A DNA stretch of 64,000 nt from Leguminivora glycinivorella (GCF_023078275.1 NC_062998.1:16815916-16879915), one strand, 5' to 3'. Positions 42,545 through 55,975 are shown, counted from the first letter of the stretch. Notes: generated by a model from the letters alone, not told the origin. Numbers and translations are program-made.

Positions 42545-42722
42545 ATCCATACTAATATTATAAATGCGAAAGTATGTCTGTTTGTTTCTCCGTCTTTCAC
42601 GGAAAAACGGAGCGACGAATTGACGTGATTTTTTAAAGTGGAGATAGTTGAAAGGATGGAGAGTGACATAGGCTACTTTTTGTCTCTTTCTAACGCGAGC
42701 GACGCCGCGTGCAAAAGCTAGT
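42545..42722 (-). repeat. CGCGGCTTCGCTCGCG dispersed repeat, reverse orientation
   Basis: Reverse complement relative of 13519-13680, beginning TCCATACTAATATTATAAAT and ending TAACGCGAGCGACGCCGCG. Confidence 0.7.
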
Positions 42723-43814
42723 GTAATATAAAGCTGCAACACGACTGACATTTTTCAAAAACAGCCAGAAGGAGGTTCCGCCGGTGGCAGTGTTTGGTGT
42801 GGCCGTATAGAGGTTTGTCCTGCAACCCTGTAAAAATCCGACCGTCGGTCTACCTGTTCCAGGTAAAAAAATGTTGGACGGCCTGACCAAACGGCGGGAA
42901 ATAGCCAAGGGGTGTTCGACCAAATGTCATAGAGGACCCTGGGTTGTTTTTGACGCTGCCATTTTTTTTTCAAAATGACCGTCTTTTTTAGACGATTTTT
43001 CAAGTTTGTCGTAGAGCACTCTAATTTTGGTCGTAGAATCTCCAAGCAGCCTTGATTAGAATGAAATAAAAAAAAATTGAAAAATGCGACAAATGTGAGA
43101 AAACTGGCTACTTTTGTTTTGTATGGCAACTTTTAAATCGTAAGAGATAGCCGGGGGTGCTCGACCAAATGTCATACAGATCTCGGAGTAGAAAAAAGTT
43201 GTATTAAAAAAATTCAAAATGGCCGACTTTTTTTTAAATTTCAAAATGCTCCTAGCGCGCTGAGATTTGGCACACGAGTGGACGGCCGACGGATTAGTAT
43301 TCAAAAAGAATATTATTGAAAAATTTCAAATGGCGGCCTTTGTGGGCAAATTGAAATTTGTATGGAAGATTTTTTTAATAACCATATCTCCGTAACGGTA
43401 GGAAAAAGGTCAAAAAGCTTGAACTACACAATTTCAAAATGACCGACTTTGATTTTGGGAAATTTGACTTTGTCCCCTCTCGCCGCCGTTTTTGACTTTT
43501 CCAAAAAAAAATTCTCATTCCTATTTTTGGCCCCCGTTTTTACCACGTGCTAAATTTTACCGCGCTCGGACCGAAGATAAAAAAAAATAATTCAAAGTCG
43601 GCCATTTTGAAATTTTGTAAATGCCATTCGATGGACCTAAGATAACTGTACAACATTAGTTCAAGCACTTTAACCTTTTTCCTACCGTTACGGAGCTATG
43701 GCGATTAAAAAACCTCCATACAAATTTCAATTGGCGTTCAAAGGCAGCCATTTTGAATTTTTAGAAATTTTCTTTTTGTATACTAATCTTGGGGCGGCTA
43801 TCCACCCGTGTTGC

Positions 43815-45300
43815 GACGTACAGACTTGCAATTTTGAGTTTTAAGTATGTTATTATAGCTTACTAGACGACGAAAATTTCTGCGTTCCGGTCTTATCCAG
43901 AGGTTCTCAAATAGGGGCCTGAAAATGCGGCGAAATAGTTCCAGTAAAGGATGGTACGGCAGTGTTGGCTTCGTGCTCGACTTGGCGGGGGTACTGCCGT
44001 GCCCCCAGATTAAATTATAAGATAATTAAGTTTAATGAAAAGGTTTATCTATTTGTATTCTTTTGCAGCAGCGTCTCAGCGAATCACAATGAGTTGTCTT
44101 GCCTTCGGCCGACCAATCGTATTAGTCTCTCGTATCTAAGTAATATTTAACGAGAGCTGTGATAGGCCTGTTTAAAATTATGGATATATATTAAAATCAT
44201 AGTTCAAAACGATGGTTTTTGCCATACCTTTAACAGGCTTTAACACTGGCGTGTTTATTTTTGATAGGGGATGATTTTATTATTTCATAGTATAATTCCT
44301 CAATAAGGAAATGATGTATCTATTATTTTCGAGATACCTACAGTATCAACCATTTCAAAAGCTTTAACTGTTGTTTTGTGAAAACTTTTTATATAGTACT
44401 TTGGAGACTAGTTTCGAAGTCGTGACAGTTTTCAGACGTCCGTGACTGGCATCGCCTCGGCCATTTTGTACAACCGCGTTAAGAGCAAACGTCACCCAGC
44501 GTAAAAATTAACAAAACAAATCATGCAGTGATATCATAAAGAGATACCCAAAAACGCTGGCTACGCTAACAGGACTCAGGGTTCAGCATGAGCTAAAGCT
44601 TAGGTACTACTTTCCCAAGCGCTTATCATGATGAGTCGTACCAAAACACTCTATATTGTACCAAACCTGAGTTCTACTAGGTACAGCCGAGCCAGTGTCA
44701 GCTCAGTGTCAGCTCTATCTTGGATACTGCTCACCCACGAACTCACCGTGACGATTTCTTTAATTACGATGATAATTTGTTTGTTATTTTTCGAAATACA
44801 TTAACTTTAATGACAATTGGCGTTCATTAATTTTTAATGGTTAATGACAATTAACCTTTTGACTGTGTAATTTTTGTTAATTACCGTTCGGCCAATACTC
44901 CTAGGCATTTCTTGCAGCCAATCAATAAATAATATCCTAAAACATCTGGACGACCGAGCTTCGCTCGGTTCTATTATATTATATCACGTCTTTAGAAAAA
45001 AACTTATAAATACAAGAACAAAAAAAAAAAACAAAACAAAAAATTAAAACTTAATTTCTGGCCGGGATTCGAAACCCTGACACCTGCAATCTGTCTGCGA
45101 ACATTAGACCGACCTCGTACGACTGAGCTAAGCGCAGCCGATGTGCGCGGGGCGAAATTAACGACCATATTTAACGTTTACTAACGCGAAAGAAAAACTC
45201 ATTAAAACTCCATAATTCGCCGTTTTCCGGGACCTAAGGCTACGCTAGATCGATTTTCCAACCCCGAGAACCCCTACGTAACAAATTTCAGCGAAGCTAA
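43815..45300. other. Sequence inserted in the right arm of the foldback element
   Basis: About 1.5 kb with no mirror partner in the left arm. A similar ATCCACCCGTGT/GTCCACCCGTGT stretch appears at both borders. It contains a tRNA-derived SINE (45061-45142, minus strand) and AT-rich sequence with no gene. Confidence 0.5.
45000..45142 (-). mobile_element. tRNA-derived SINE of a second family
   Basis: On the minus strand: GGCTGCGCTTAGCTCAGTCG (A box) and GGGTTTCGAATCCCGGCC (B box), then an AT-rich body. It differs from the Metulj-like family in its head and lacks the GAGTCATGGATG core. Confidence 0.6.
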
Positions 45301-46077
45301 TCTTCGGGTGGCCGTCCACCCGTGTGACAAATCTCAGCGCGCTAGGACCATTTTGAAATTTTTCAAAAAAAAAAGTCAGCCATATTGATTTTTTTAATGA
45401 AACTTTTTTCTACTTAAAACCCTGTATGACATTTGGTCGAGCAGCCCCGGCTATCTCTTACCGTTTAAAAGTTGCCATACAAAACAAAAGTGGCCAGTTT
45501 TCTCACATTTGTAGTATTTTTCAATTTCTTTTATTTCATTCCAATCAAGGCCTCTTGGAGATTCTACAACAAAAATTTGAGCACTCTACGACAAACTTGA
45601 AAAATCTTCAAAAAAAAGTCGGCCATTTTGAAAAAAAAAAATGGCGGCGTCAAAAACTGCCCATGACATTTTGGTCGAGCACCCCCCGGTTATCTCCTGC
45701 CGTTTGGCCAGACCGTTCAACATTTTTTTACCCGGAACCGGTAGACCGACGGTCGGATTTTTCCGGGGTCGCAAGATCAACCTAACCTACCACAGCCACA
45801 CCAAATACTGCCACCTGCAAAATCTCCTGGCTATTTTTGGAAAAATGTCAGTCGGGGAAAAATATAATAGAATATAGAATTGATAAATAAATGAATATAC
45901 AAGAATTGCTCATTTAAAAGTATATGATATTCTTAAAGAAAATATATAAGTTATATTTAACCAAATTAACATGCAAAGAATTAAGTTATTTTATTTCATC
46001 TTTGTTTAAACGACAGGTAGGATAGGATAAGATTGGCTTAATAGTAATTTGAGGAAATATTTCGTTTAATTTTTATC

Positions 46078-46614
46078 TAAAAAACCGGCCAAGAGCGTGT
46101 CGGGCCACGCTCAGTGTAGGGTTCCGTAGTTTTTCGTATTTTTCTCAAAAACTACTGAACCTATCAAGTTCAAAACAATTTTCCTAGAAAGTCTTTATAA
46201 AATTTTTTTTTCATATTTTTTAAACATATGGTTCAAAAGTTAGAGGGGGGGGACGCACTTTTTTTTCCTTTAGGAGCGATTATTTCCGAAAATATTAATA
46301 TTATCAAAAAAACGATCTTAGTAAACCCTTATTCATTTTTAAATACCTATCCAACAATATATCACACGTTGGGGTTGGAATGAAAAAAATATCAGCCCCC
46401 ACTTTACATGTAGGGGGGGGGGGGGTACCCTAACAAAACATTTTTTTCCATTTTTTATTTTTGCACTTTGTTGGCGTGATTGATATACATATTGGTACCA
46501 AATTTCAGCTTTCTAGTGCTTACGGTTACTGAGATTATCCGCGGACGGACGGACGGACGGACAGACAGACATGGCAAAACTATAAGGGTTCCTAGTTGAC
46601 TACGGAACCCTAAA
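46078..46614 (-). mobile_element. Reverse copy of the poly-C element
   Basis: Begins AAAAACCGGCCAAGAGCGTG and ends GACTACGGAACCCTAAAA. Nearly the complement of 14397-14972, but the two G/C homopolymers are about 9 and 13 bases. Confidence 0.8.
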
Positions 46615-48554
46615 AACACTACGTGACGTCACGCGAGGCAAGTCCATTGGGCGTTTAGTGTTTTGTATTCGATATCAGTTATATGACTTCACCACGTTAA
46701 ATATTGCCGGTTATAAAAAGTACATCCTGTATTTTGCTTTATAATCCTGTATTTTCTACATATAAATTCCTCACCATTTTACGATATAATATGATCTCGT
46801 ACCAACGTCGATCCCCACATGTACTTCAAAATAAAATATGAATAATCGGCGGCGCGTGTGTTAGCTCATTGAATTATATATATTTTATGTATGTGGATTC
46901 ATATTGAAAGATAAGCGCTCAGCTACCTGCATAGTGAGTGACACGCTTAAATATAAGTCTAAAGTACTTAGATGATAAATCGCATTATTTTATTTGGCAG
47001 TAGTAGTAGTAGATTCCACGATGTATACTAAATTTATTATTTATAAATTAAATTATTTACTGACGCATGTGGAAAATAGGTATATTAAGTTAAAATTGTT
47101 ACTCTAGTAGTCTTATCAAATACAACCCTTTCAGGCTTAGCATTAAATAGCGTGATGCGCACAGTTAAAATAAATTTTGGCGTTTTGTACACAACGTGCG
47201 GTTTGTCGAATGTCGAGAGAGGTCATTGCCCTTCCCCGCTGCCGCGCCACGGCCGCGCGGTCGGTATCATAATACCTACACTACCCGCGTCACTGCGCTC
47301 GCTTGACTTGATCGAACGCAAATATTAATACCGTATTATTTTTCGAAGCATTCTATTAAACTTACCCAAATTCACGTATCTTATTTATCTTGTCTTTTTA
47401 GTTAATAAGATAAGAACTCTAGTAACTTTAATATTTTTTGGAATGGTAAAAACCTATTTTTGCTAAATTATCGCAAATTTTATCAAGCACTGGAGTAGGA
47501 AAACACAATTTCAGTTTATTGATATATTTAAAGGAGGCAATGCGACGTTTCTTATTTTTTTTAACATGAATATTTTTTTGTGTCTGTTTCGCTAGGTATG
47601 ACAAATTGTCATATAGCACTCGAGTAAATTGACCCAAACTACGTATACACGCTAAAAATATCATTCTAAATGCAATACAGTTACATTTTTTCTCTCGAAT
47701 ATTTTTTTTACCACATTAGATCAAATTAAAAATTATAACCACAAATTACCAAATTACTAAAAAAGCACCCTAGGAATGTGACCCAAAACGAAATGTTAAA
47801 TTTATATGTTATCAATGCATTTATAAACGAAAACAAAATCGACTTTAATATTTTTTTAACTTAGGGCCCAAAATATAGCCAGCGCCGCAGGACTATTATG
47901 CCGATGGTAAGCTATTCATAGTAAAACGAAAATGAAACAATTTGTTTTGTTTTTATAATATATATTGAAATATGGTAACGAAACTACCATTTAATAAAAT
48001 GTATTAACTATGTATGAATAAGAAATAAACAAATAATTTAATTTACTTTTGACGTATCAAGTAGGTAATTAATTATTATTTTTCTATGATTAAAATATTA
48101 GTTTTGAAGTAATGATTAAAATTATTGATAAATAATGATTATTATTAAATAAAACTCTTGAATCATGGGCATGAAAGTTACAGCTCAACAAAAATGTTAT
48201 AGGTACATGCCAGTTAATATTAATCGAAAAGTGAGCTCATTGTTATTATTGTCATTAGGTACGCTAGTTTTCGTCCGAATAACAAAAAAGTTTAATAATT
48301 ACGTTGCATACTGGCGAAATATAATTGTTATGTCAATACCCTATGTATTGCCATAACAAATGCTAATGCTAAACAGGTAAGTCAGCAAGATTAAACGTGT
48401 CCTAACTTGTTCCACCATTTTTTTGCGTTGTTGTCTACAATCAACGGCCGGACGGGCGCGGCCCGGCCCTTGTGTGAGTTTTATTTTATGGTAGAATTTA
48501 CTCACAAAAAAGCCGGTAATCCTTACTTAAAATATAATAATATATCAAACATTT
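46615..48554. other. Intergenic or intronic, no exon seen
   Basis: AT-rich apart from a short GC island at about 47225-47310 (CCGCTGCCGCGCCACGGCC). No supported gene. Confidence 0.4.
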
Positions 48555-48710
48555 TTACAACAATAGTTATTTGTTTTACAAAGGGATAAAGTTGTTTAAA
48601 TGCACGTGCCAATATTGACACTTTGAGACCCGAGCAAGGGAAAGATTCCAATATCGAACCGTGCCACCGAGTGAAACAATTTTTCACCACACCAACACGA
48701 ACAAAATAAG

Positions 48711-48903
48711 GTACAACGGGGTAAATCTCGACTGGGGGACAATTGTAACTAACCCATTTTTTCCATTATTACACTATGATGTTGAGTTCTACATGTATAA
48801 CACGTCTACCACACATAACCGGTGGACACTCTATTTAATAATGCAATCATTGTAAAACATGGAAAAAATGGACCAGTTACATTCGCCCTCAGTCGGGTTT
48901 TGC
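48711..48903. mobile_element. MITE with CGGGGTAAATCTCGACTGGG ends
   Basis: The left CAACGGGGTAAATCTCGACT is partly mirrored by CAGTCGGGTTTTGCCCCG at the right. It is inserted in or next to a partial copy (48555-48700) of the TTATTTGTT repeat family. Confidence 0.6.
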
Positions 48904-49204
48904 CCCGCTAGACCTTACTATCTAACTTTAGGACATAAGACTAAGTCAAATCCATGAATTTATAAAATTATGATTCAAAATCATCATTTTTTATATAAAA
49001 TCTAACATCCAGCTTAAGATATGAAGTTAAAATTTGTATGAAATTTAGGGTTTCGGGTTATTTAGGGTTCCGTACCTTAAAAAGGAAAAACGGAACCCTT
49101 ATAGGATCACTCGTGTGTCTGTCTGTCCGCTGTCACAGACAATTTTCTCCGAAACTACCGAACCGATTAACTTGAAATTTGGCACACATATGTAAACCTG
49201 CAGG

Positions 49205-49336
49205 GCTAGCACATGATTACCGCGAGAGTATGTCGCCGCGAGATAGACTGCCCGTCCTTATGTCATTAATACAGTATGAAGAAGACGTGTGATCTATCTC
49301 GCGGCGATATACTCTCGCGACAATCATGTGCTAGGC
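49205..49336. mobile_element. Palindromic MITE with about 40-bp arms
   Basis: GCTAGCACATGATT and CGCGAGAGTATGTCGCCGCG are mirrored by CGCGGCGATATACTCTCGCG and AATCATGTGCTAGGC. It is placed within a CCGGCCAAG-family end fragment (49063-49200). Confidence 0.8.
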
Positions 49337-50816
49337 CTACTGTGACCCAAAGACGGATATGTAATTAAAATTACTAAAATTCAATTATAGGGGCCACTTT
49401 TGGGGGGTAAAAGTGAAAATTAAAAATCAAAGTTTCTAGAACTATAATGTGTTACATATCAAATAAAATAGCTTTTTATAAGTATTTCAAAAATATATTT
49501 TTAAATAATTTTTAGTAAAGTGATTTTCAAGTAAGTAATTTAAGAAAATAGGCAAAAAATGAGTTGTGTGGAGCATTTAGCAATTTTTGAATTTTACGCG
49601 AGCGAAGCCGCGGGCAAAAGCTCGTACTAAATGAATCAAAAAATATTCTCCTGCCTTAATATTAATACTTATTGCTGGTTGTTTAATGTTTAGTGCTTGG
49701 TACTTATTCCTCGTAGGTATGCGAATGCATACGGAAGAAGGAAGGGAAAATATTGCACAAGGTATACAGAATACAGGGTGAAAATTAAATAGTTAACCGA
49801 AACATGTTTTTCTTTCTCTATAAACAATTGATGATTGGATGTCCCGTCCCGTTTGTCGTTTAAAACATACTAGTTTTTTTTTTATTTATTTACGATTTTT
49901 GTAGCATTATTTTTTATTCATTTTTGGTTTTAGGATATAAGTAACAAATTTTGAAGATAATCAGAATGATAAATAAGTATTTTATTTGCAATTGGAATTG
50001 TTAGTGAAGTACGTTACACATTTACTACTTATTTTAAATATTAAAAGTTATTATGATATCCTAAAACTACAACGAGATTAAAAATTAACCACATTCAACA
50101 AAAAAGTAACATGTTTCGGTTCACGATTTAATTTTTACCTACTTTCAATTCAATCTATTGATATGAGGCGATATGACAGCCAAGTTACGACAAATTGCTT
50201 TCATCTCATAACTTCGTTATTAAGAGCCGAATCAAGATTTCAATAGAACAGGCTGATAGTATTTTTTTTTAGATTTTTATGTAAGTAAGTAATCTTTAGT
50301 GTACTTACGACAAATTGTCCCTTACGGCATTTGAAATTTCCAGTGTGGATATGATCGTGTTCCGGTATATTTGGCACTTTGGCTGTCACATACCTAATAC
50401 TTAATGTCTTGTAATGATAACAAAGCTCAAAAGTTTGTAAGGCAAATGTAGCCATACGCTGTTTAGTACTAGATATCCAATAAGCGTTTACGGTAAATAT
50501 TAACAAGAACGACAGCAGTTTGGAAAACTCAATTTATTTTAACCTAGTATGTACCTACATTGTCGAGCAAATGTTTTAACAGTTCCAGAAAATAAGGATT
50601 ACATAATCGATTCTAATGATTTTGATCATTTTACTTTATCACCTTTGACGACGGGAGATAATCCTTTAATTGTGTGGAATGTATAGAGGCCGGATTATCA
50701 CGGCTTTCAAACGAAGATTACCACAACCTTCTTTTGGGCACAAACTGATAAAAGTAACATTTATTACTAGTGCTAGTTTCTGTCCGCTTCCTTTAAGCTC
50801 TACAGAATAATAAAAT
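49337..50816. other. Intergenic or intronic, no exon seen
   Basis: AT-rich; nothing supported. Confidence 0.4.
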
Positions 50817-50904
50817 AGTTATTTGTTTTACAAGGGGGCAAAGCTGTTGTTTAACCGCACGAGGCAATATTGATACCCGAGCAAACGAAAGATAAGATAT
50901 AAGA

Positions 50905-51775
50905 TATAAGATATAGAAACGAAAATAGTCGTCTAAGGAGTAGTAAGCTTCAGATACTAGTTTATTTTTATGTTTATTTTTAAACAAGTAATAAGATGTA
51001 GCATTTTTGATATCATGCGGTAATGCGTTATATATCTTGGGTACACTTTCTCGACGCCACAAGCCTTGTTCGGGGAGGTCGCAGTTCGTCACACCTCCTG
51101 CTGTTCGCCCCCCGTGTGTCGCCCCGTGTAGGAAAGTGCGAGAGATTACGTCTCACATACTTTGCGATTTCGAGGATGTATACACATGGTAAGGTAAGTA
51201 CCTTTATTTTTTTAAATAGTTCTTGAGCAGGGTGGTCCCAAGAGACTCCTGCCATGCAACGGATCGCGCGTTTAGCTGCATAAGGAATGGTTTCATGCGG
51301 TCGGTCGCATCCCCTCACAGGTCAACTCCATATGAAAGCAGAGAATGGGCGTAGCCAAAATAGGCTTTTCTGACATTAGCCGGGTCTAGGCTAGGTCGTA
51401 GTCTACTTAACGCAAAGCAGGCAAACGCCAAGCGATCGCATAACCAGTCTATGTGTGGCCGCCATGACAGTTTGATATCTATAATAAGACCGAGATATTT
51501 TACCTCATCGACCTGTGGGACGAGTTGTCCGTTGCAATTAATAAGCAATGGTTGGTCCTTTTTACCACGCAGACAGAAGTAAACTATATTTGTTTTGTCT
51601 ATATTGAGTATCATGCCGTTGACCGAAAACCAGGGTGCGACTTGATTTATTACTTTCGTTAGTTTAGTTCTAAGCAGGTCCTGGTTTTCGGCCGCAACGA
51701 TCACACAACCGTCGTCGGCAAACATTACGATTTCGGCATCGTCCGTAGCGGTTGTGAAATCGTTCACGACGCGAA
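50905..51775 (-). pseudogene. 5'-truncated non-LTR retrotransposon ORF2, frameshifted
   Basis: The minus strand encodes the end of a reverse transcriptase: VMFADDGCVIVAAE (FADD), NGMILNIDKTNIVYF, EVKYLGLIIDIKLSW, LSYGVDL. After a stop at 51315 a shifted frame gives AAKRAIRCMAGVSWD, LPCVYILEIAKYV and LRPPRTRL. After a further shift comes KIYNALPHDIKNA and SYYLFKNKHKNKLV. It ends in a (TATATCT)n-like tail at about 50890-50925 (minus orientation). Jockey/CR1-type by motif style. It is inserted in a TTATTTGTT-family repeat (50817-50895). Upstream of FADD the frame runs into an unrelated repeat at 51776-51965. Confidence 0.85.
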
Positions 51776-51965
51776 ACGAAAACGAAACGCCGCGAAAGGT
51801 AGTCTGGCTCTGTCGCGCCAATATGCAAGAGCGATAGAGATAGATATCTACGAGCGTTTCGTTTCGTGAGCGTTTGTGCCATTCGGCTACATACCCTGTT
51901 TCGCGTCGCGTTTTCAACTTTAACCTTACTAACAGGACTCCGTATTGAATTTCAGTTGGTCGTTT
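51776..51965. repeat. Dispersed repeat with CGTTTCGTTTCG motifs
   Basis: CGAAACGCCGCGAAAGGTAG at one side and TATCTACGAGCGTTTCGTTTCG at the other. It forms the apparent N-terminal part of the long minus-strand frame, so that part of the frame is not RT. Confidence 0.5.
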
Positions 51966-52241
51966 TCTATGCAATTAGACATATGAATCACAGTTGGTAT
52001 GATCTGAGTTTCGCTGTTTCGGATGTTTACTCGGTCAGGTAGCACGAACTTGCCAAAAGTGTCACCCGCTAAATACGTATAAGTAATATAAAAGTATGTC
52101 ATATATAAGTAAGACCTACTTAAATTTTGTGGCCAAAATTAACTAATTATGTACTTATTATATCATTCTAAAGTAACGTTACTTGATCAGTTCAATTTCT
52201 GACAATTTCGGTGGAGCGTGGGTGGTAGAAATAGCTTATAT

Positions 52242-53044
52242 TAGAGATGGGCCGAATATTCGGTAAATATTCGGTATTCGGCATATTCGGCAAGTTTTCC
52301 AATGTTCGTATTCGGCCGAATAATTCGGTTGAATTACCGAATATTTACCGAATAAACAAAGCAAATAATTAATGAAGATCTTACGTATTCCATTGGATAA
52401 TAAGCTCCTATTTTAGTATAGTTTTCTAAGGAACTACTAAAAAGAGATAATTATGCGTCAAAAATTCAAAATGTAAATACAATTGTTTAAAAAAAAGTTA
52501 AAAGACCGTAGTTTAAGAGTTGAGAAGAGTTCAGAATTATTTTAACTGAGTTTGAGTTATCCACTAAATCATAATTCATAAGAACAAAGTTGTAGTGACA
52601 TATGTAACCGTTATCAATCATTAACTAGTTTTAATCTTAACATCCACTTTAAAAGTATGGCGTAACCGAATATTCGGCCGAATGTTCGGTTCGGTCAGCA
52701 ATTCCCGTCAACTTTGTACAATGCCACGTCAGCAAATTTTAATTGATCCTATTTTGTTACCAACATTTAGTAATACATATAATTCGACTTTCGTAAGATA
52801 TATACAGGATAATTGTTATAATTAAGAAAATATAGATACTAGAGAACCTTAATGACGAAATAAAACTTAATAAAATCTCAATTCATCAACAAAATCTTGG
52901 TAACAAAATAGGAATTAATAAAAACAAATTTAACTTTTCCCTTAATTTTTGTACAAACTTTTCGAGAACTGCTGCGGTAAGAACTGAACCGAATGTTCGG
53001 CCGAATATTCGTATTCGGCAAAATCCATATTCGGCCCATCACTA
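52242..53044. mobile_element. hAT-like element with TAGWGATGGGCC ends
   Basis: Left TAGAGATGGGCCGAATATTC; right reverse complement TAGTGATGGGCCGAATATG. Flanks GCTTATAT and GTTTATAT match in 7 of 8 bases, as expected of an aged hAT target duplication. Both ends carry dense ATTCGG/CCGAAT repeats. 803 bp, non-coding. Confidence 0.8.
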
Positions 53045-55837
53045 GTTTATATCTACAAACATTTTCGAAGTAGGTTTATATTACAATAATCCTAATTCAT
53101 TATTCCAGCTAGATTCGAACATACATTTGAACGCGACAATGCAGCCCCGAAATTGCTAGAAACATTACGATGTATCTCAATCTGCGTAGTTGCACCGACT
53201 AGTACCTAAACAAAAATAAAGGAATATTTCGTATGTGTGAAGGGTACGTCTACGTATACAGCGTGTATTTTTGATATAACCGCAAACTTTAACCAGACCA
53301 GGGTTTTAGTGCTAAGAAACCATACAAGTACATTTATAAGTTTGGTCCTAATTAATTATTTTTAAATATTGAGCAGCAATGTAATTGTCTGCACCTAAGT
53401 ATTTGACATCTCGAAGACGCGGAACTAATTGACAGTTCGTATGTCAAGTCATAGTCAGCTAACTTAATTTTTAAGAAAAAAAAACCGCTGCTTTTGGGGT
53501 TCTGGTGAACTTGCGAATGTGGGATTATGTAGAACTGTAAGTATTTTTTAAAACTGCATTTAATGTAAATCTTTGATTATTTGATGGAAATACAAATGAA
53601 TATACGTATACCGTTAAGGTTTGAGGAGTTTCCTCAATTCCTCATGAATCCGATATCCGATTATAAGAGCTCGATTAATAAGCTCGAGATATAAGCTCGA
53701 TTGACAAAATTTGACTTGAAAACTCAATATGTAAGCAGAACAAATCTCCTGACAAATAAATGTCACTGTTCTGAACTTAGTTGAAATATGTCCCGTATGG
53801 TTTAATACTAATAAACCTGTGAATATGAGGTCGAGGTAATATCAAGAATACACTCTGTACCTATATGTATTTTAACAAATTGTTTGAGAGGAATACATTT
53901 TCTAACGCTACACCCGTCGCGTCGATACGATTCGTATTTCTAAACGTGCAGTGGGCATGAAGGCAAATAAGCCAAATAATTTAATGTTCCCATTCGCCTA
54001 GCCCGTAAGCTCTTACATTTCTGTACTCGTAGGTACTATTTTACACCACGCTAAGATCGTCGGAAAAGCTGGTACGGGGCATATGCGATGAATCGGGGAG
54101 TCATTTTCGTTCTCGTCTCTTTTACTTTTATGATGGCATTAACCGCATTAAGGAGAAATTGGAGCTGAGCCCCTTGTCAGGTGAATTCAGGTGAATATAA
54201 CGGTGAATTCAGGTGAATATAACGAGCGTGCTAGCGAGGATGGCTTTTAAATTATAGTGCGATAAAGCAAATGCATCCCGAACGGAAAACTTTGCAAAGT
54301 GACTCAAAGATTTCGTACTTCACTCTAGGTATCTTCTTTAATAACGTAACATTAATGAAATTACCTGTGTACCTATGAACGTGCATAATGTATGTACTTT
54401 GCACTTTTAGTTATTAAGTATTCGATTTGAAAGGCTTCTCTTTGGGGATCAATCACTAAGCCCTTTTAGATCACGAAGGATTGTTGTCTAATCATTTGAA
54501 ACGGAGCGTTAGCGATTGATACATTAGCTGTGCATGTGCAACCTGGTCCTGGTACTAAGAAAGTGCTTACTCGGGTAGAATACCATGGCTATTAACTGCT
54601 GCTTTAAGTACACCTGACACTTAAATAATTCGACAGCCTAATATGTAATTAAGTAAACTACACGATACCCATAGAGAGGCATATTTTTTTTATTGCATAC
54701 ATTTATCTACTTACTTAAATATTTAGAATGTCGGTTTTAAGATATCCAATGGCATTCGTCGACAGGGTCTTAAGTCTAAACTCTGCAAACTTCCCGCTAA
54801 CGAAACGAAACGTAACTTAAAAATTCTCCATACAAAATTGTTGCCATGTTGCTTTTTACTTCAAAAATATGATAGCTGCATAAAAAGTGACGCCCTTTTC
54901 TACAAATCACGCTGCTACAGTGTTAGATACATTTGGTACATATATACGAGTACTTAGTACCTACTTGAATGTATGCATACGATACATTCAAGTACTCGTA
55001 GCCCCCTCCGTTGAGTACTAGGTTTTAGTGGCACTCGAGTTTGCTGCAACTGCTCTTCCAAGAAGGCAATCAGCGCTCGAGGCTGCGAAATGTGGTCAGA
55101 TACCTACTGTGTGCCGACTGTCGGTAATTGCAAAGATTGCGCCGGCTGTCGCGGAAGACGATTAAATTCTTGTTTTACAACCCGTTTAGGACATGCTTGT
55201 TTGCTAAACCCAGTCTTGGTAAAAAACTTAGGTTGAATGTGCGAGCGAAGTGTTCAAATAAATGTACAGTCAACCAATTTGATTCCTAGGCCACTATAAA
55301 ACTTTGTCGCAATAAGTACTAGATAGTAATAACACATCTCGGACACTGGCGATCAAATATATGAAAGAGGCGCGTTTCTAGCACACATTCTAAACTCGTG
55401 TAGGTGAACGCGTACCATGCTTGTATGAGTGAGATATGACAGGTCGATTGTTCGCGTTTTTGACAGGCGGCAACTGTCAGGTAACCGACAGGGGGTGGGC
55501 GGCACTTTCAGCGGGAAGCGGGAGTGGCCATACTGTACGATAGTACTCTTTATTATACTGTGGTAATAACGTCAATGCGTGTCAAACGATTACCAGCTTT
55601 CCGATCATAACAGGAAATAAAAGAAAAGAGCTTGTAAATTTTTGCTCCATGACATGAACAGAAAAATGACAGACAGTGACAATTCACGTTAACATTCTAT
55701 CATCAATTTTATTTATACATGTTAATAATCTATGTTTGCATGGACGGTGTATATGTATAACAAGAAGATTAGGTATTTATTATTAAATAAAAAATAAAAG
55801 AACCCAACTGATATGCTTATATTCTGGAAATAGTATT
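53045..55837. other. Intergenic or intronic, no exon seen
   Basis: Includes a fragment at about 53470-53660 related to the 59.2 kb element (GAAAAAAAAACCGCTGCTTT, TTGAGGAGTTTCCTC). No gene supported. Confidence 0.4.
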
Positions 55838-55975
55838 TTTAACCCCCGACGCAAAAACGACGGGGTGTTATAAGTTTGACGTGTCTGTCTGTGGCATCGT
55901 AGCTCCCGAACGGATGAACCGATTTAGATTTTTTTGTTGTTGTTTGAAAGCTGAATTATTCGGCAGTGTTCATAG
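55838..55975 (+). repeat. CGACGCAAAAACGACG-type repeat, interrupted
   Basis: Starts CCCCCGACGCAAAAACGACG and breaks off at CTGAATTATTCGGCAGTGTTC, where the next element begins. Confidence 0.75.

Larger units (their letters stand above)
42743..45853. mobile_element. Giant palindromic (foldback) element split by an insertion
   Basis: Ends are GACTGACATTTTTC (42743) and GAAAAATGTCAGTC (ending 45853). The left arm runs to about 43545 and the right arm begins there in mirror image. TGGCGGCCTTTG... and CCATATCTCCGTAACGGTAG on the left are matched by CTACCGTTACGGAGCTATGG on the right. The right arm is interrupted at about 43815 and resumes at about 45300 (CCGTCCACCCGTGTGAC), ending with GGTAGACCGACGGTCGG mirrored to 42830. 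Arms are about 800 bp. Short frames in it only reflect repeat sequence. Confidence 0.7.

Noticed and set aside
51315..51974. A single 219-residue protein
   Set aside because: Only the part from the FADD motif onward is reverse transcriptase. The N-terminal third is a different repeat read in frame.
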